64,000 bases of DNA from Cordilura impudica (GCA_963682025.1 OY821517.1:227873472-227937471); one strand, 5' to 3'; counted from the first letter of the stretch, positions 11,215 to 24,780 are shown. The notes: generated by a model not told the origin, from the letters alone. Numbers and translations: made by a program.

Positions 11215-11899
11215 AGTAAATGAGCTCAAAAGTTAACATGTTACGTTCACGCTTAGGAGAGGAATCTGTCTACCATTATACTTAATAACGTAACCATCCC
11301 ACAGTCTGACAATGTCACATACTTGGGTGTTCTTCTCGATAGACGTCTTACTTGGCGTCGACACATTGAGTCCAAGTGGCTTCGAATGAAGCTGAAAGCC
11401 TGCTTGAGTCAGTGACCACTCAAAATTAAGCCTTGACTATAAAGTCATCCTGTGTAATAGTCTTCTAAAGCCCACGTACGGAATTCGATTATATGGAACC
11501 GCCAGAAATTCGAATATTGAACTTATACAGAGGGCACAATTAAAAATTCTTAAGACTATAATAGGGGCACCATGGTATATACGAAACGATAATACACATA
11601 TGGACTTGGAAATTCATCTAGTGAAGCATTAGTTCGTTAAAATTCGCGAGAAGTATATTGCGAAACTTCAATGTTATCCAAACCCGCTTGCTAGGCAGTT
11701 ATATCAAACCAGTACGCTCACAAGGCGTAAAAGAGCCGATCTACCACCCAGCTAAGATGAGGCCCGTATAAGGAAATGGCTCCTACATGGGAGCAATACG
11801 TTTTTTTAAATATTAGTTTTAAGATTTTACTTCATATTGTTAAGCCTAAAAAGGGGCAGATTAAATATTATATAAATAAAAGTTTAAAAAAAAAGTAAA
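11215..11899 (+). mobile_element. Jockey-clade non-LTR retrotransposon, 3' fragment
   Basis: Decayed plus-strand pieces in shifting frames match the end of a Jockey-type RT: NVTYLGVLLDRRLTWRRHIE near 11310-11370, then a motif like APWYIRNDNTHMDLEIH around 11565-11610, and LARQLYQTSTLTRR near 11690-11730. It ends in AATAAA-type signals and an A-run near 11880-11897. The RT catalytic core is absent, so this is a 5'-truncated dead copy abutting the LTR element. Confidence 0.75.
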
Positions 11900-13423
11900 A
11901 TCCATCCATGGCTTTGATAAAATTTGTGAGAAAGGTGTCATCAACGTTTTCGACACAAACAGCATTTTTATACTTCTTTCACTGTCAATATTCGACGGTA
12001 TAATTGGACTTGACCTGCTAACGCAGGCAAAATATTCACTGACACGGTTGATAAGACTAATCTTTTAGCTGAACTTTTTGTTAAACATATATTTTTGTCG
12101 GATAGCGATCAACCACTGCCCGAACTCGAAAGAGTATCTTGCACTATGCGTAAAATATTCTTCTGACCACGTGCAGTTAAAAAAGTTATCTCGGATCTCA
12201 ACATTAATAAGTCTCCGGGACCGGATGGTATACCAGCACTAGTGCTGAAACAGTGCTTTTTGACGCTAGCCAATCCATTGGCCAGCCTTTCTTTCCGTGC
12301 GAGAGTCTTTCCCTCTTGCTGGAAGGTTGCTAATGTCCAACAAATCCCTAAAAAAGTTGCGGCTATTAACTCAGAAAATTACCATCCAACTGGAAACTGC
12401 TCTGCGCTCACAATGGTGATGGAAAGCCTGATCAATTTCCATGTTGCGAACTACATAGAGGCCAACTCACTTCTTAATGATCGACAGTATGTCTTTCGTA
12501 GAAATCGTTCCACGGGAGACCTGTTAGCTCTACTTTCTGAGCGCTGGAGTCAACCCATTCGCGATTTTTGCGAAAGTATAATGGTCAATCATGTGTGGCA
12601 CAGTGAATTTATATCAAAGCTTATTGCATTTCCGGTCTCTCGATTTATATCGAGCGTTCCCAGAGACCGAACAATACGTGTTGTTATTTATGGGGTCTCA
12701 TATTATAAGTTTTTCAGCTTAATTCAGGGGTACCCCAGGTTCCGTTCCTTCTCCTAAAGCGAATAGGATTGATTTTAATGCGCTGAAGACTAAATGTTGT
12801 ATGTTGACCATAGGGCCATGGATCCAACAATGTTATCTGTATATATCGGTGGTATAGGTATCGAGGAACAGGATACTCTTCATGTTCTAGGCATGAGAAT
12901 TCAATATGATGTTCGTTGGAACGTTCATATTTTTCAAGTATCGAATGAAGCATTCTTGGTTTTCTAAAACGGTGCAAAAGTTAATTCACTCTTTCTGATC
13001 TCCTTAAAATCCGTACCACTTACATCCGACCGAAAGTGGAATACAACTCCCATATATGGACAGTAGCTTCAAAGTCTATTTTGGAGCTACTGGACCGTGT
13101 GCAAAGGTTGATGCTCATAAATGACAGTAGGTTATTCAACTCTATTGACTCATTGGAACATCGTCGGAGTGTGTGTAGCACTGTTCTAGCGAACTTATTC
13201 TTAGTGCCCGAGTTTCGGTTCACTCTGCCCGCTTCTCTAGTAGATCACATCCGTTTATAGTCTATTGTCCAGTTGGCCGCATAACGCGTTACAGAGAGAG
13301 TTCGTTATGATCAGTTATAATCTAATAAATTTAAGTCAAATATCCACAAACACTATTCCCTCTCTCCTTTCTTTCAACACAATGCACTCCATCTGTAGGG
13401 GGCATCCCCTGAGTGTTGGTTAA
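11900..13423 (+). mobile_element. decayed CR1/Jockey-like non-LTR retrotransposon (RT relic)
   Basis: The frame at 12170-12757 carries typical RT blocks: INKSPGPDGIPALVLKQC, then ...QQIPKK, DRQYVFRRNRSTGDLLA, VWHSEFISKL, and a damaged GVPQG block near 12735. The YADD block is missing through an internal deletion near 12750. Later pieces include IGGIGIEEQDTLHVLGM (about 12845-12900) and RPKVEYNSHIWTVASKSILE with SIDSLEHRRSVCS at 13030-13180. Many stops and shifts. An RNA-copying enzyme of a LINE, long dead. CR1 versus Jockey clade cannot be decided by eye. Confidence 0.75.
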
Positions 13424-15900
13424 TAATTGAAAAAAAGTGCCTCTTTGGATTTTAGAAATAAAGAAATACGAACCAATATCGGGTCGGAGGTGTTAACATT
13501 TTTAGGATGTGAGAATGTGAACTTCACACATGTGGAGGACATAAAGGTGCCACACATGGTGTCGGATAAATTTCGGAGAGTATTGAGGGGCTTAATGGGG
13601 GATATTCAAAACAGTATCCCTACTTTATGGGTGTGGCCGATTTTGTAAATAATAAGATACGCGACTTGTTGGAGAATGGTATAATAAGACCTAGGGCCTA
13701 GAAACCCCCCTATAACAATATCATATGGGTTGTTGATAGAAAAGGTCAATGGAAACGATTGGTTATCGAATACTCTGGATGATAAATATCCCATCCCTGA
13801 GCTGACAGTTATTTTATCCAACCTGGGTAAGGCTAGGTACTTTACAACGCTTGATCTAATATCAGGGTTCCACCAAATATTGCTTGCAGAACGGGATAGA
13901 GAAAAAACTTATTTTTCGATGGGAAATGCCAAATATGAGTTTTGCAGGCTCCCTTTCGGTTTAAAAAATGCGCCCAGCATTTCTTAGAGGGCAATTGATG
14001 ACGTAACAAGGGAACAGATAAGAAAATCTTGCTATGCTTACGTCGATGACGTGATAGTTTTTTCCGAAAATGAGAAGGACCATGTTGATCGCGTTTCATG
14101 GATCTTAGGTAGATTGTACGATGCCAGCATGCGAGAAATCAAATTTTGTAAGGCTTTATTGTGTCCAATGATGGAATTAAAACAAGCCCTGATAAGGTTG
14201 ATGCGATTCGCAATTACGAGCAACATTCAACACTGTTCAACGTGAGGTCTATTCTGGTACTGGCGTGTTATTATCGATGTTTTGTTAGGGATTTTGCTTT
14301 GGTAGCAAAGCCTCCGACGGATATCCTTAAGGGAGAGAACGGTAGGGTAACCGCCACTGAATCCAAGTGAATTATAATGAGGGCCAGGTTCAGGCCTTCA
14401 ACAAGCTGAGGGAGATTTTGGCTTCCGAGGATGTTATACTGCTCTACTGGATTTCAAAAAGCTGTTCGATCTAATGACGGATGCTTTGTCATTGGGCTTG
14501 TGAGCCGTTCTCTCACAGGATGGAAGACTGATGACAATGATCTCTAGAACTCTAAAAGGTAGGGAGGTGAACTTTGCTACCAATGAACGTGAGTTGTTGG
14601 CCATTGTCTGGACTCTTCAAAAGCTCTGAAATAACCTCTATGGTGTGAAGAATCTAAATATTTATACTCACCATCAGCAACTTGCTTTCGCGGTGTCTGA
14701 TAGAAATTCAAAGGCTAAAATAAAGCGTTGAAAAGCCTTTATATATGAGAGTAACGCGATGATTTACCATAAACCGGGCAAGAAAATTATGACTCTGGCG
14801 CCCTATCACGTCAGAATATTCACTCTTTAGAGGAAGATGCACATTCCGATGCCGCTACAGTACATAGCGATTCTTACAATATTGAGTCAACAGAGAGGGT
14901 AGACTTTGCCCTCAGGCAAAATTTCATAATTTTTGCAAAAAAACTCGACACACAATTAGCTTCTCGGACAAGGATATCCTTGTCAATGATGTAAAGCTTG
15001 CAGTTAACCCGGATGTGGTGAACGCAATAAATTGTGATTTGTCAATGCTGGCAATAATACAACATAACTTCTGGTACTGCAAAACATGGCGTTTGATGTC
15101 GTTGATAAGAGTGACCAAAGGGAGATTGTGGTTACCGAGCATAACCGTGCCCATACGACTACTCAGGAGAATGTAAAACAAATTCTCCGCGACTGCTTCT
15201 GCCCGCACATAACAAAATGGCAAATGGAATGGCTATGTGTTGTAGAATATGCGCAAAAGCCGTATATGATAGACACCCGCGGATACAGGAAATGGGAACA
15301 ATATCAATACCATCTTATACGGGCGACATGCCTTATGTTGGTATCTTCTCTACGGATCGGAAACACTTTCTTACATGTGTTGACAAATTTTTTTAAATTT
15401 GCCTTAATTCAATTTGTCCTCTCAGGCACAATTGTACATTTGAAGGCACCGATCATACAACTTATGAATTATTTCCCCAAAGCGAAAGTATCTATTACGA
15501 TAATGAACAATCATTAAAATCTCAGAACATCAATCTCTTTTGGCGTCGAAATCTAAAACGCGCCCCCTCTTCACAGCACATCGAATGGTCATATTTGCAC
15601 AGAACTCTCATGGAAATTGCGAGGTGCATAAAACTTGAAAGTAAAATTGGCGACACAGTTGAACTCATTCTGTTGGCTGCAATAAAGTGTAATCGGTCAA
15701 TTCATTCTGCTGTCAATAAAAGACCTGTAGGCGTGATCCATGTTGCGTCTACCTGGCTGACGCAGAAAATAGAAGGATTGAGGATACACAGCAGGCTCAA
15801 TTGGGAAGGAACAACCCCTCTAGACAGAATAGGACTTTTGAAGTGGGGAAAAATGTATGAGTGAAGCATAACAAAAGCTTGGAGTAAAAACTAACGCCTT
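13424..15900 (+). pseudogene. pol: errantivirus-like (gypsy group) pol relic
   Basis: RT pieces at 13730-14100 include FTTLDLISGFHQILLAERDR, CRLPFGLKNAPS and the catalytic box YVDDVIVFS. RNase H remnants follow at 14400-14830, including [12 protein letters not shown] and a damaged YHKPGK segment. Integrase traces are EHNRAHTTTQENVKQ (15137-15180) and a stretch ending LMEIARCIKLESKIGDTVE (15605-15665), then NRSIHSAVNKRPVGVIH. The frame is broken by many stops and indels. The arrangement fits insect gypsy-type endogenous retroviruses. This is an ancient copy with no possible product. Confidence 0.8.
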
Positions 15901-16065
15901 TGTATACGGAGAAAAGGATTGAAGCATATTTGGGAACCACAGTTATTATTGAGGGGGGGTGGTCAATAAGGACAATCTGATATTTGCTTTAATTCCTCGT
16001 GATTTTTCAATTGCTATCAGGTTTTAATTTTTACTAATTGGGATAATTTTTTTAGTGTCCTGATT

Positions 16066-16275
16066 GTGATGCTTCTCACCCAGACAATGACAGCAAAACT
16101 GATGGATTACTCTAAATCGGACTACACTCCAATTATGAATGGGGTTGTTATTTGGCAGAATTTTAAGTACTTACAACACACCACGAACTTGACGACGTAC
16201 TATGAAAAGCTCCTTTTTCCTTTATCGCATATGGTAAAGTTACTGGACTCTGATTTGCAACACATTGGTGCACTC
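16066..16275 (+). pseudogene. errantivirus-like env N-terminal fragment
   Basis: A short open frame directly downstream of the errantivirus-like pol. It contains HTTNLTTYYEKLLFPLSHM followed by LLDSDLQHI, a pattern I associate with the N-terminal part of insect errantivirus envelope-type proteins. It is cut at 16276 by the start of the Osvaldo/Ulysses-like LTR. The assignment rests on position after pol plus weak similarity. Only about 70 codons remain and there is no fusion peptide or transmembrane region. Confidence 0.45.
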
Positions 16276-19073
16276 TGTTGCGGCTCGTTTTGGACATATT
16301 AGGCCAACTATAACATGACCGACAGTTCCGATGTTTTGCGGCCCGTTTGGTGAAATTTTAATCTTCATTAGTTGTTAGTTATATGTTAGGGAATATTTTT
16401 GTTTATTTTAGGTTAGGCATGTTAGTGGGCAATATTTGATGCGGCGGCCAAATAAGCCCGTGTTAGCTTTTTGATATGTATATTAAATGTTGGGATGCTC
16501 CACAGTTAACATGAGGATGACCAGTCCTTTGTGGATACCATCGGTGAGGGAAACCATGAGTTTGCGGCCGAACTATCGGTTAACCGCGATTAAGCCCCAC
16601 CAGTCAAAATCTGAAAAGGAAGAAGGTTAATGAATAAAAATGATAAAGCGTTTAACTGGAACGACACATATTTACCAGACCCTTTCCAAATACCACAAAA
16701 CAGTCCTGAAAAGAAAGAAAAATAATGATTAATTTTAAGGAAAATAAGGTGAAAATAAAGAAATTTTTTTATGTTATGTTACCAGGGAAGAGTACTCACA
16801 TCATGGGTAAGGTTAAGTCGAAAAGGAAGTGTTGTAGAACAGTTTTCTTGTGTTGCTTGCTGTTGTTTTAGTTTCTTGTATTAAATTTTTAGTCAAATTT
16901 TCGGGTAAAAACTTTGTTAGTTAGAATTTTCTTCGGTTTGATTTTTAGTTCAATTTTTTTTTATTGAACAAACACGCTTTGCTGATTTTCTTGTATGTAG
17001 TAGATATGCGTAATAACTATTACACGCAATTGCCACCTCGGTCTGTCAAACAATGTGGATTCTATCGTAAATGGCGTTGCCAGACGATATGGATTATACA
17101 CTACAAGAAACAAGAATCAGAATTTATGAATGAAAATTATGAATCGCTTTGAGTTAAATTTTCGATAAATAAACACGGTTGGTGTCGAGAGTCGGAAAAG
17201 GAAGGAAAAAGGGGGTGGAAAATATAGAACCTTCTAGAAAAAAAAGACTTAGAAAAGGATAACTATGGTATTAAAAAGAGAGTGAAAATATTGAAAAACC
17301 AGTGTAGAGAAAAACAGTGGAAGGCTTAACTGGTTTTGTGGTGTGGCAAAGCTCTGCCATCATATCTGAAATTAGTAATCGTTAGAACGGCGACGTAAAT
17401 GCTTTATGGAAATCCGGACGGTGAAAATATAAACGCAAAATCTAAAGTGTTTTGAGTGAAGGAAAGAAATACCTAAAGATTAATCTGTGTGTGAAAACAA
17501 AGCTGTTTCAATCATTAGGATAAATAAGTCTGGGTCAACTGTTGGGAGGAAACCATAAAGGCATAGGTGAGTGTTAGAGATGCAAAATTTAAAATAAGGA
17601 TGATGCGTGTAATTTTTATATTGTTTGTGTTTTGTGGTAAATAGTACGGCAGGAGCAGAAGGGTACCAATCCATACGGAGGTTGTCATAGTGAAACACGC
17701 CACAAGTCAGAGAAGGGAGATATATTTATAATTGATACACCCGGTGATTAAACCCCCAGGAAGTCGCTAACTCTAACGAAAGGAAATGGAAGTAGTGTTA
17801 AAAAAAAAGGCGTTAAACACCAAACAAAACAGGTAACCCATTGTGTATGTGTCCGTACGGCCTGTAAGGTATAGAGATCGGTAAGCTGAAAGCGCCTAAT
17901 GTAAAAGAAAAAAAAAGGAAACAACGACAATATAAAGAGAAAAAAATATTTATCCGATTAGAAGAAATACTTATTTTGAGGTCTGTTGTAAGAGAATGAA
18001 AATTTGTGTTTGCTAAATACTAAAACGTGAAAGAATATACTTACGTAAATGTAAAACTTGGTGAAGTGTTGTCCTGGAAATAAAAAAATACTAAGATTGT
18101 TAAAAATTATATCCCTAAAAAAAGGAATATAGAAATATTAAAACTGTACTTAAAAGGAATGTAGAAATATAAAATTTGGTAAAGATTGTTTTTTTCATGA
18201 TAAAAGGAAATTTGCAAAGATTGTTTTTCATTATAAAAATAAAAATAGCTTAAAAAGTAGAAAACAGGAAAATATAAGAACCAGAGATATAAACAAAATT
18301 ATTATTATAAATTTAATGTTAAGAATTAAGAGTAAGCTAAGTAACGTGAATTAGTATATTCTCCTTGTAAAGCGGAACAACCAAAGCACTGTGTCTAGGA
18401 AAAAATCTTTACATCCGGATAGAATAATTCGAGCGAAATATATATGTATATGCAGTTGCAGAACCAATATCTTTAGGGAGCTCCTTCGAGGTAGGGTAGA
18501 GGCAAGTCGCGTCGGTAAACTAGAGACAAAGATTAGAAAAAGAGAGGAAGTAAATTTTTTTTTGTAGACAAATTGATTGATAAGTCTGTGGTTGGGAGGT
18601 TTAAATTAGTTAAAAAAAAGGATAACATTTGTATTTATTATTAGATTAAAATGGTTTGATTAAGGTATTAGGCATAAATATTATTTGTTAATAGTGATAG
18701 TAAGAAATAAAAATATATATAAAAAAAATTATGATTAGAAATTGAAAAAAAACAGTATATCATTATGAGCGGTTAAAACTAGCAAATATTAGGGGATGTT
18801 AATGTAAAGGTAAGTGGTTAAGGTGAGCGGCTTACGGGGTCATAAATAAAGGAAGCAGGAGCGATTGTGACCAAGATTGGGTAGGGCGGTTGGAGGTTAA
18901 AATCTACCTCCCAGTCGAGATGCGTTTGTTTTTGTGTAAGTTAATATTTGTTTTAGGTAAAATTATTAATTGGTACGACCTTCGGGCTAGAGTTGAGGGA
19001 GAAAAACACACCCTGCTATTGACCAGGAGCTAGAAGGGCAGGTCACTCTAGTGCCAACTAAGGTTCCGTAACA
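16276..19073 (+). repeat. 5' LTR (about 2.8 kb) of the Osvaldo/Ulysses-like element
   Basis: Starts TGTTGCGGCTCG, the exact point where similarity to 25257 begins, and ends GTAACA three bases before the primer site. About 2798 bp, very long for a gypsy LTR. Only the first ~200 bp can be compared with the 3' copy; the rest is inferred from the primer-site position. No long ORF. If the true LTR start lies further upstream (the purine run GAAAAAAAGGGG at about 25004-25015 would be a better polypurine tract), this 5' copy would be 5'-truncated. Confidence 0.65.
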
Positions 19074-19076
19074 ATA

Positions 19077-19094
19077 TGGCGCCCAAATTGGAAG
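19077..19094 (+). promoter_or_regulatory. primer-binding site, tRNA-Lys type
   Basis: TGGCGCCCAAATTGGAAG lies three bases after the LTR end. The first nine bases match the 3' end of tRNA-Lys primers used by retroviruses and the Osvaldo/Ulysses group. It primes minus-strand cDNA synthesis. The later bases have drifted. Confidence 0.75.
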
Positions 19095-20112
19095 CAAACG
19101 GCGTATTATACGTCTAAAATTATTGTTTTGTTTTTTTATGTGTATGTCAGCTTAACACAGTACCATAGAATACTAGTAAGAAGAGCAATAGACCATCGCA
19201 TGTCAGCATTATTACCTAAAATCATTGTGTGTTAGTTTTGTTGTAGCCTTTCAGGGTAAATATCCTGAAACGTTGTACAATAATCTATGACAATGATTTT
19301 TGGAGTTAGTAATGGGGAAATAGCGTCAAATACAAGGTGGGATATGAATTCATAGGTGTTCCAAATGAGTCCCTATTCGCATAAGTTGACACCATTAGTT
19401 TTTTTTTTTTTGTAATGACTGTTTAAAATTTAGTTTGTGAAACAGAAAAACATTAATGCCGATAACCGCTCAAAACGAATGTTTAGAGGTCTGTAGTATC
19501 GGGGAGAAATGCACTTTGTTCTTGGTAGATTCACAAGTATTTGGTGACAGATCAAGGCACAAACTAAATAGGAAAAATTTTATATATCATTTGTTAATCA
19601 AATGTCTGAAAAAGCATCAACGAGAGTTCACGAAAAGGAAAACCAAAAATATTAATACCGCACACACCACCACCCATATTAACAACCCCTAATAGAAAAA
19701 TCAAATCATTTAAGAAAAAGAGAAAGTTAGATCTTCAACAATATTTGAGCAAAAATTTTTTTTTTTGTTTGTTTAAGAGTAATTTGTGAAGTTTTTTTTT
19801 TTTGCATTTTTAGTATTTTATAATAGTTTTTGGATGATTGATAGAGATTTTTTTTTGGTTCGACTCATTTTTTTTAAATATATATTTATAGAAAAAATTG
19901 TTTTTTTTTATTATTGTAATTGTATTATTTTTATAATTGGTTTTAGTGTTTTATTGTATTATACTATTTTATTGTGTGTATTTTATAGGCTAGATCTTTG
20001 TAGTTTTTTTTTTATATAATTTTATGTTATTTTTTTTGTGGCATAATTGTCTAAACGGATCAAGGGGGAAACCGAGTTTAACCTTTGTTTTGTATTAGTT
20101 GTTACTCAAGTA
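19095..20112 (+). other. leader of the Osvaldo/Ulysses-like element
   Basis: About 1 kb of AT-rich sequence between primer site and gag, with long T runs (19395-19415, 19755-20040). Frames at 19456-19692 and 19786-20019 are low complexity and I see no protein signal. Probably untranslated leader with packaging signals; none can be identified by eye. Confidence 0.5.
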
Positions 20113-21703
20113 ATGAACAGAGAAACCCGATCACAATCTAAGAATATAAAAAGAGGTTCACAACAGGAGTTTGACATTAATAGGTCTTATAACCATTCAA
20201 AAACAAAGTATAGTAGATTTAGTAAAACCCAGTCGGAAATGGATCAGAATATTAATAACCCGAACGATATACAATTTAGAGACTTGTCCGAAACAACAGT
20301 TAAAAGATCGCAAGGGATAAATACTTCCAGTCAACCAATAATAATAGGAAACTAAGTATTGTCTGGTAATGTTGTGACTCAAGATCAGAATATCACTCTT
20401 GAAGTAAGAGACTTAGTATCAGATGAGGCTTTAGTCGTACAAAAATCCTTTGAAGAAAAGGTTAAGAAAATGGTTCAGGATGAGATTATAGGAGTGAGAA
20501 AATCCATAGGAGACTTAGCGATGGCAGTGGAGAATCTCACGAAAATATCGAATCATGCACAACACCAAACGAGAACAAGGACTAACGACAGCGTTCCTCT
20601 AGTAAATGTGCAAAATGGTAGTAATAATAATCCAGCAAATTCTTTAAATTATGTCAGTTTTGGGAACGCAATGCGTAACAATGGAACTAATGTTCGACCA
20701 AGTGGTGAAAGAATGATAAGTCAGAGTGTACCATTAACAAACTTTTTTTGGAAATAATCTTCCTCCGAGTGGCCAAAATGGGTCTACTCCTTCCCAGAAT
20801 CAGTTGAATAATAACACGAATGTGAATCAGAGAGTAGAGCAAAGAGCGATCCGAGTTGATAAACTAGGAGTAAGCTTTGATGGTAATGTAAATAAGATAA
20901 GTGTCGAGGAATTTTTGTTTAGAATTGAGCATTTAATGGCCCACTACAATATACCATGGGGCGAAATGTCCAGAGATTTCCACCTGTTATTGACCGGTCC
21001 GGCAAACGATTGGTATTGGTGGTACCTGATGAATCACTGCGTGTCTGATTGGCCGAGTCAACGGTCAGCGTTATTAAGTCAGTATCAGACAAATCGCTCA
21101 AATTTTGAAATCATGCGGGATTTGGTTTAACGAAAGCAACAGACTTATGAGACGATTGGCAACTTCTTTCATATAATGAATCGTTTGCGTTCGAGACTCG
21201 TACAGCCAATACCCGAAGGTGATATGATAAAAATATTGAAGAAAAACGTGAAGGAAAATATCGCCAGGATTGTTTACCCAATGGCAGTGGCTACCGTTGA
21301 ACAATTACGAAATGAGTGTAACGAGGCTGATAGAAATTTTCAGAGAAGAGATTTTAGAAATTTTCAACCACCAAGTCGTCCCATAGGACATGTTAATGAG
21401 GTTCATGTGGTCCAAAATAACTACCACTTCGGAGAAGAAAACCAGCAACAAGATTTTGAGGACGCCCTTAACGTTAACCCGAAACAGACAAAGCAACCAA
21501 TTACCTGTTGGAACCGCAGAGCACAGGGGCATGTCTTTAAGGAGTGTCCAGTAGTAGAGCGAACACTTTTCTGCTACAGGTGTGGAAAACCAAACACCAT
21601 CACTCCAAAGTGTCCAATATGCCAGCCGGGAAACCAAAAAAGGGGCGTGGGAGCTTCAGGGGATTCACGCCAAACCGAGAACCCTGTAGCATCAAAGCAA
21701 TAG
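20113..21703 (+). pseudogene. gag: gag of Osvaldo/Ulysses-like element, damaged
   Basis: Start at ATG 20113 (MNRETRSQSKN). The frame is interrupted by TAA at 20353, loses frame in a T-run near 20743, resumes at 20804-21130, has TAA at 21128 and continues to 21703. The N-terminal third is polar with coiled-coil character (20440-20560). The capsid-like region holds LGVSFDGNVNKISVEEFLFR and WYWWYLMN. The C-terminal end has two zinc-knuckle relics, CWNRRAQGHVFKEC and CYRCGKPNTITPKC. In the first the second cysteine is replaced, and in the second the histidine is replaced, so neither CCHC knuckle is complete. Gag overlaps pol by 160 nt in the -1 frame. Confidence 0.82.
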
Positions 21704-24700
21704 TCCGCAATCCGGAAATAATGAATAAAGAGAAAGTTAGTTTAAGTCAAAAGTTCGAAAAAGCTAATACCCAGCAATACATACCAGCAATGAGACATTA
21801 TCTACCTTTAGAACTCCGACAGGAAAATTATGAGAGAATCCGATCTCGAATTTTTGAATCTGCGGACAAACAAAAACCTATATCTAAGCGTATATTCAAA
21901 ATTAGAAAGAAATTTGCTGAACGTCGAACAGCGAATCGTAAAATTGTAGCGGCATTGCATAGAGCGTGTGAAAAGGTTTTAGATCCCCTTGTTTTTGCAG
22001 ATGTGCAAATAGATGGTAAACCAATGAAAGGACTGTTAGATACAGGAGCGTCTGTTAGTATTTTAGGATCAGGATGTAGGGAACTCATTCAAGATTTAGA
22101 CCTTACCATCAATCCCATGTTAACTAATGTGAAGACTGCGAGTGTTCAGCAACATCGTATAATAGGGAAGGTAAATGCATCCATTAAATACAACGATCAG
22201 GAGCACAAATTATGGCTGTATCTGTGCCCAGAATTGGAACAAGTTTTATACCTCGGAATAGACTTTTGGAGATTACTTAATCTGGCACCTGAACTTATTG
22301 GAATAGATGAAATTAATATGGAAAAGATTCAACAAGATTTCAAAGATGAAAATATTAAATATCAATTAAAGCCTCACGAGCTGACGGAGGAACAACAATG
22401 CGAATTAAATAAAGTGATAAAAAGTTTCAGGACATTTGAAGAGAATGGATTAGGACATACTTCAGTAGAAAAACATTCGATTAAATTAATAGGGGGCGCT
22501 GTTCCCGTAAAAGATAGATATTACCCAATTTCGCCAGCAGTTCAAAATATCACCTAAAATGAAATTGATCTAATGTTAGAGTTAAAAGTAATAGAGGAAA
22601 GTCAGAGTCCGTGGAGCAACCGTACCACTGTTGTTCGAAAACCTCGACAGAATCGGTTTTGCTTGGATGCAAGGAATCACAATAAGCTCACGGTGAAGGA
22701 CGCGTACCCTTTACAAAACATTGATGGAATTTTAAGTAGAATTGATGAGACGTACTTTATAAGCAGTGTGGACTTAAAGTACGCATTTTGGCAAATCGAA
22801 CTGGATGATGAGAGTAAACTATATACAGCGTTCACTGTGGCGGGTCGTCCATTATATCAATTTAGAGTCATGCCATTCGGACTCTGTAATGCAGCTCAAA
22901 GATTATGTAGATTGATGGACAAAGTCATACCTCAACGACTTAAAGAGAACGTCTTTATATGCCTAGACGACTTATAAATAATTTCTAGCTCTTTTGAGGA
23001 GCACTTAAGATTATTAAGTGATGTTGCCAAATGCCTCAAAGAAGCAGGTCTAACAATAGGTCTAAAGAAATCACAGTTCTGTTTTCAAGAGCTCAAGTAT
23101 TTGGGTTTCATTATTGGAGGAGGAGTACTAAAAACCGACCCGGAGAAAATAGTAGCAATACGAAAGATAAAAATACCTAAAACGACAAGAGAAGTTAGAA
23201 GTTTTCTGGGAACTGCCGGGTGGTACAGGCGATTCATTAAGGATTTTGCTACAATTTATGCTCCACTGAGACACTCTCAAGAAATCAAAAAAGTTCGTAA
23301 TGACACCTGAAGCATCAGAAGCTTTCGAAAAATTAAAGAAGGCTTTAACAACTGCTCCCGTGTTGAGGCATGCAGACTTTTCAAAAAGATTCTGGATTCA
23401 GTGTGATGCATCTGATTATGGGATAGGTGCGGTACTATACCAAGTAAACCAGCAAAATGAGGAACACCCAATAGCCTTCTATTCACAGAAACTGAATTCA
23501 TGCCAAAAGAATTATAGCGTGACAGAGAAAGAATGTTTAGCTGCAGTGATGGCAATACGGAGATTCAGGCAATACGTAAAAATGATGCCCTTCACTGTCG
23601 TTACTGATCACGCCAGTCCAAAATGGCTAATGTCATTAAAAGATTTTAGCGGTAGATTGGCGTGATGGTCATTACAGTTGCAGGCATTTGATTTCAAGAT
23701 TGAGCACAGGAAAGGGTCAGACAACCAGTAGAACTAAGCGTAAACGAAGTTATAAAAGAGGATTTACTGGATTTTGAAACTGTAGAATTCGAGAGCGATG
23801 AGTATTTAGATCTAATCAAGGAAATTAAAGAAAATTCGAAAAAATTACCAGATATAAAAGTGAATGACGGAATGATATACAAAAGATTAGGTTTCGAACA
23901 AGAGATAGGAGAAGAATACAAATGGAAACTTTGGATCCCATCTAATATAACACAGACGTTGATAGAAAAAGCACACACAGTTAACACAGCAGCCCATGGT
24001 GGGATAACCAAAATATTAGAGAGGCTCAAACGATTTTTCTATTGGCCTAAAATGACAAGTCAGGTGAAACAATTTATTAAAACATGCCAAATATGCAAGG
24101 AAACAAAACCTTCTAAGACCATTCCAGAAGTTATACATAGACTTTCTGGGGAAATACCTGAGGTCTAAGAATGGTAACTGTTACATATTTATCATGGTGG
24201 ACCACTTTACCAAATTCACCTTCTTAAAAGCTATGCGATATGCAACAACAAACAACGGAGTTCCATATTTAGTATAGGGAATCTTTCATAAATTTGGAGA
24301 GCCGGAAGTTATTCATAGCGACAATGGAGCTCAATTTTTAGCAAAATGATTTCAGAATATGATAGAAACATATAAAATACGCCACTTGAGAACCGCTGTC
24401 TACTCTCCACAATCAAATGCGTCTGAGAGAGTGAATCAGTCAGTGTTGGCGGCAATAAGAGCGTATTTGGAGGAGGATCACAGAGACTGGGATCTTTATT
24501 TAACAGAACTTATACGAGAGCGAATTAAAAATAATATGCACGAAGCTTACGAAAAAAGTGCAAAAAGGTACAACCAAAGAGTCAGAAATGTAAAATTCAT
24601 ACCGGGTCAGGAGGTATACCGAAGAAATACAGTATTAAGCGATTTTAAGAAGAACATAAATGCAAAATTCTGTTAAAAATTTGTGAAATATAGGATTCTT

Positions 24701-24780
24701 AAACCCGTGGGCAATAACATGTATGAGTTGTTATACACAGACCCTGATTTTTTGTTTTAGATTTCTAAGCTTTATCGTAG
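21544..24780 (+). pseudogene. pol: pol of Osvaldo/Ulysses-like element (PR-RT-RNase H-IN), damaged
   Basis: Protease motif GLLDTGASVSIL at about 22028-22064. RT follows after a TAA at 22555 with CLDARNHNKLTV, SSVDLKYAFWQIELDDESK, RVMPFGLCNAAQ and catalytic ICLDDL, where a TAA at 22975 replaces the next codon. The thumb segment is at 23101-23310. RNase H is at 23300-23665 in a shifted frame (IQCDASDYGIGAVLY, TEKECLAAV, VVTDH). Integrase starts about 23860 with the finger HTVNTAAHGG...CQICK, then the first Asp in IFIMVDHFTKF, HSDNGAQF and the Glu in SNASERVNQS. A deletion after LYLTEL (24510) removes part of the integrase C-terminal region. At least five stops or shifts. The overlap with gag suggests -1 frameshift expression in the living ancestor. 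Confidence 0.87.
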
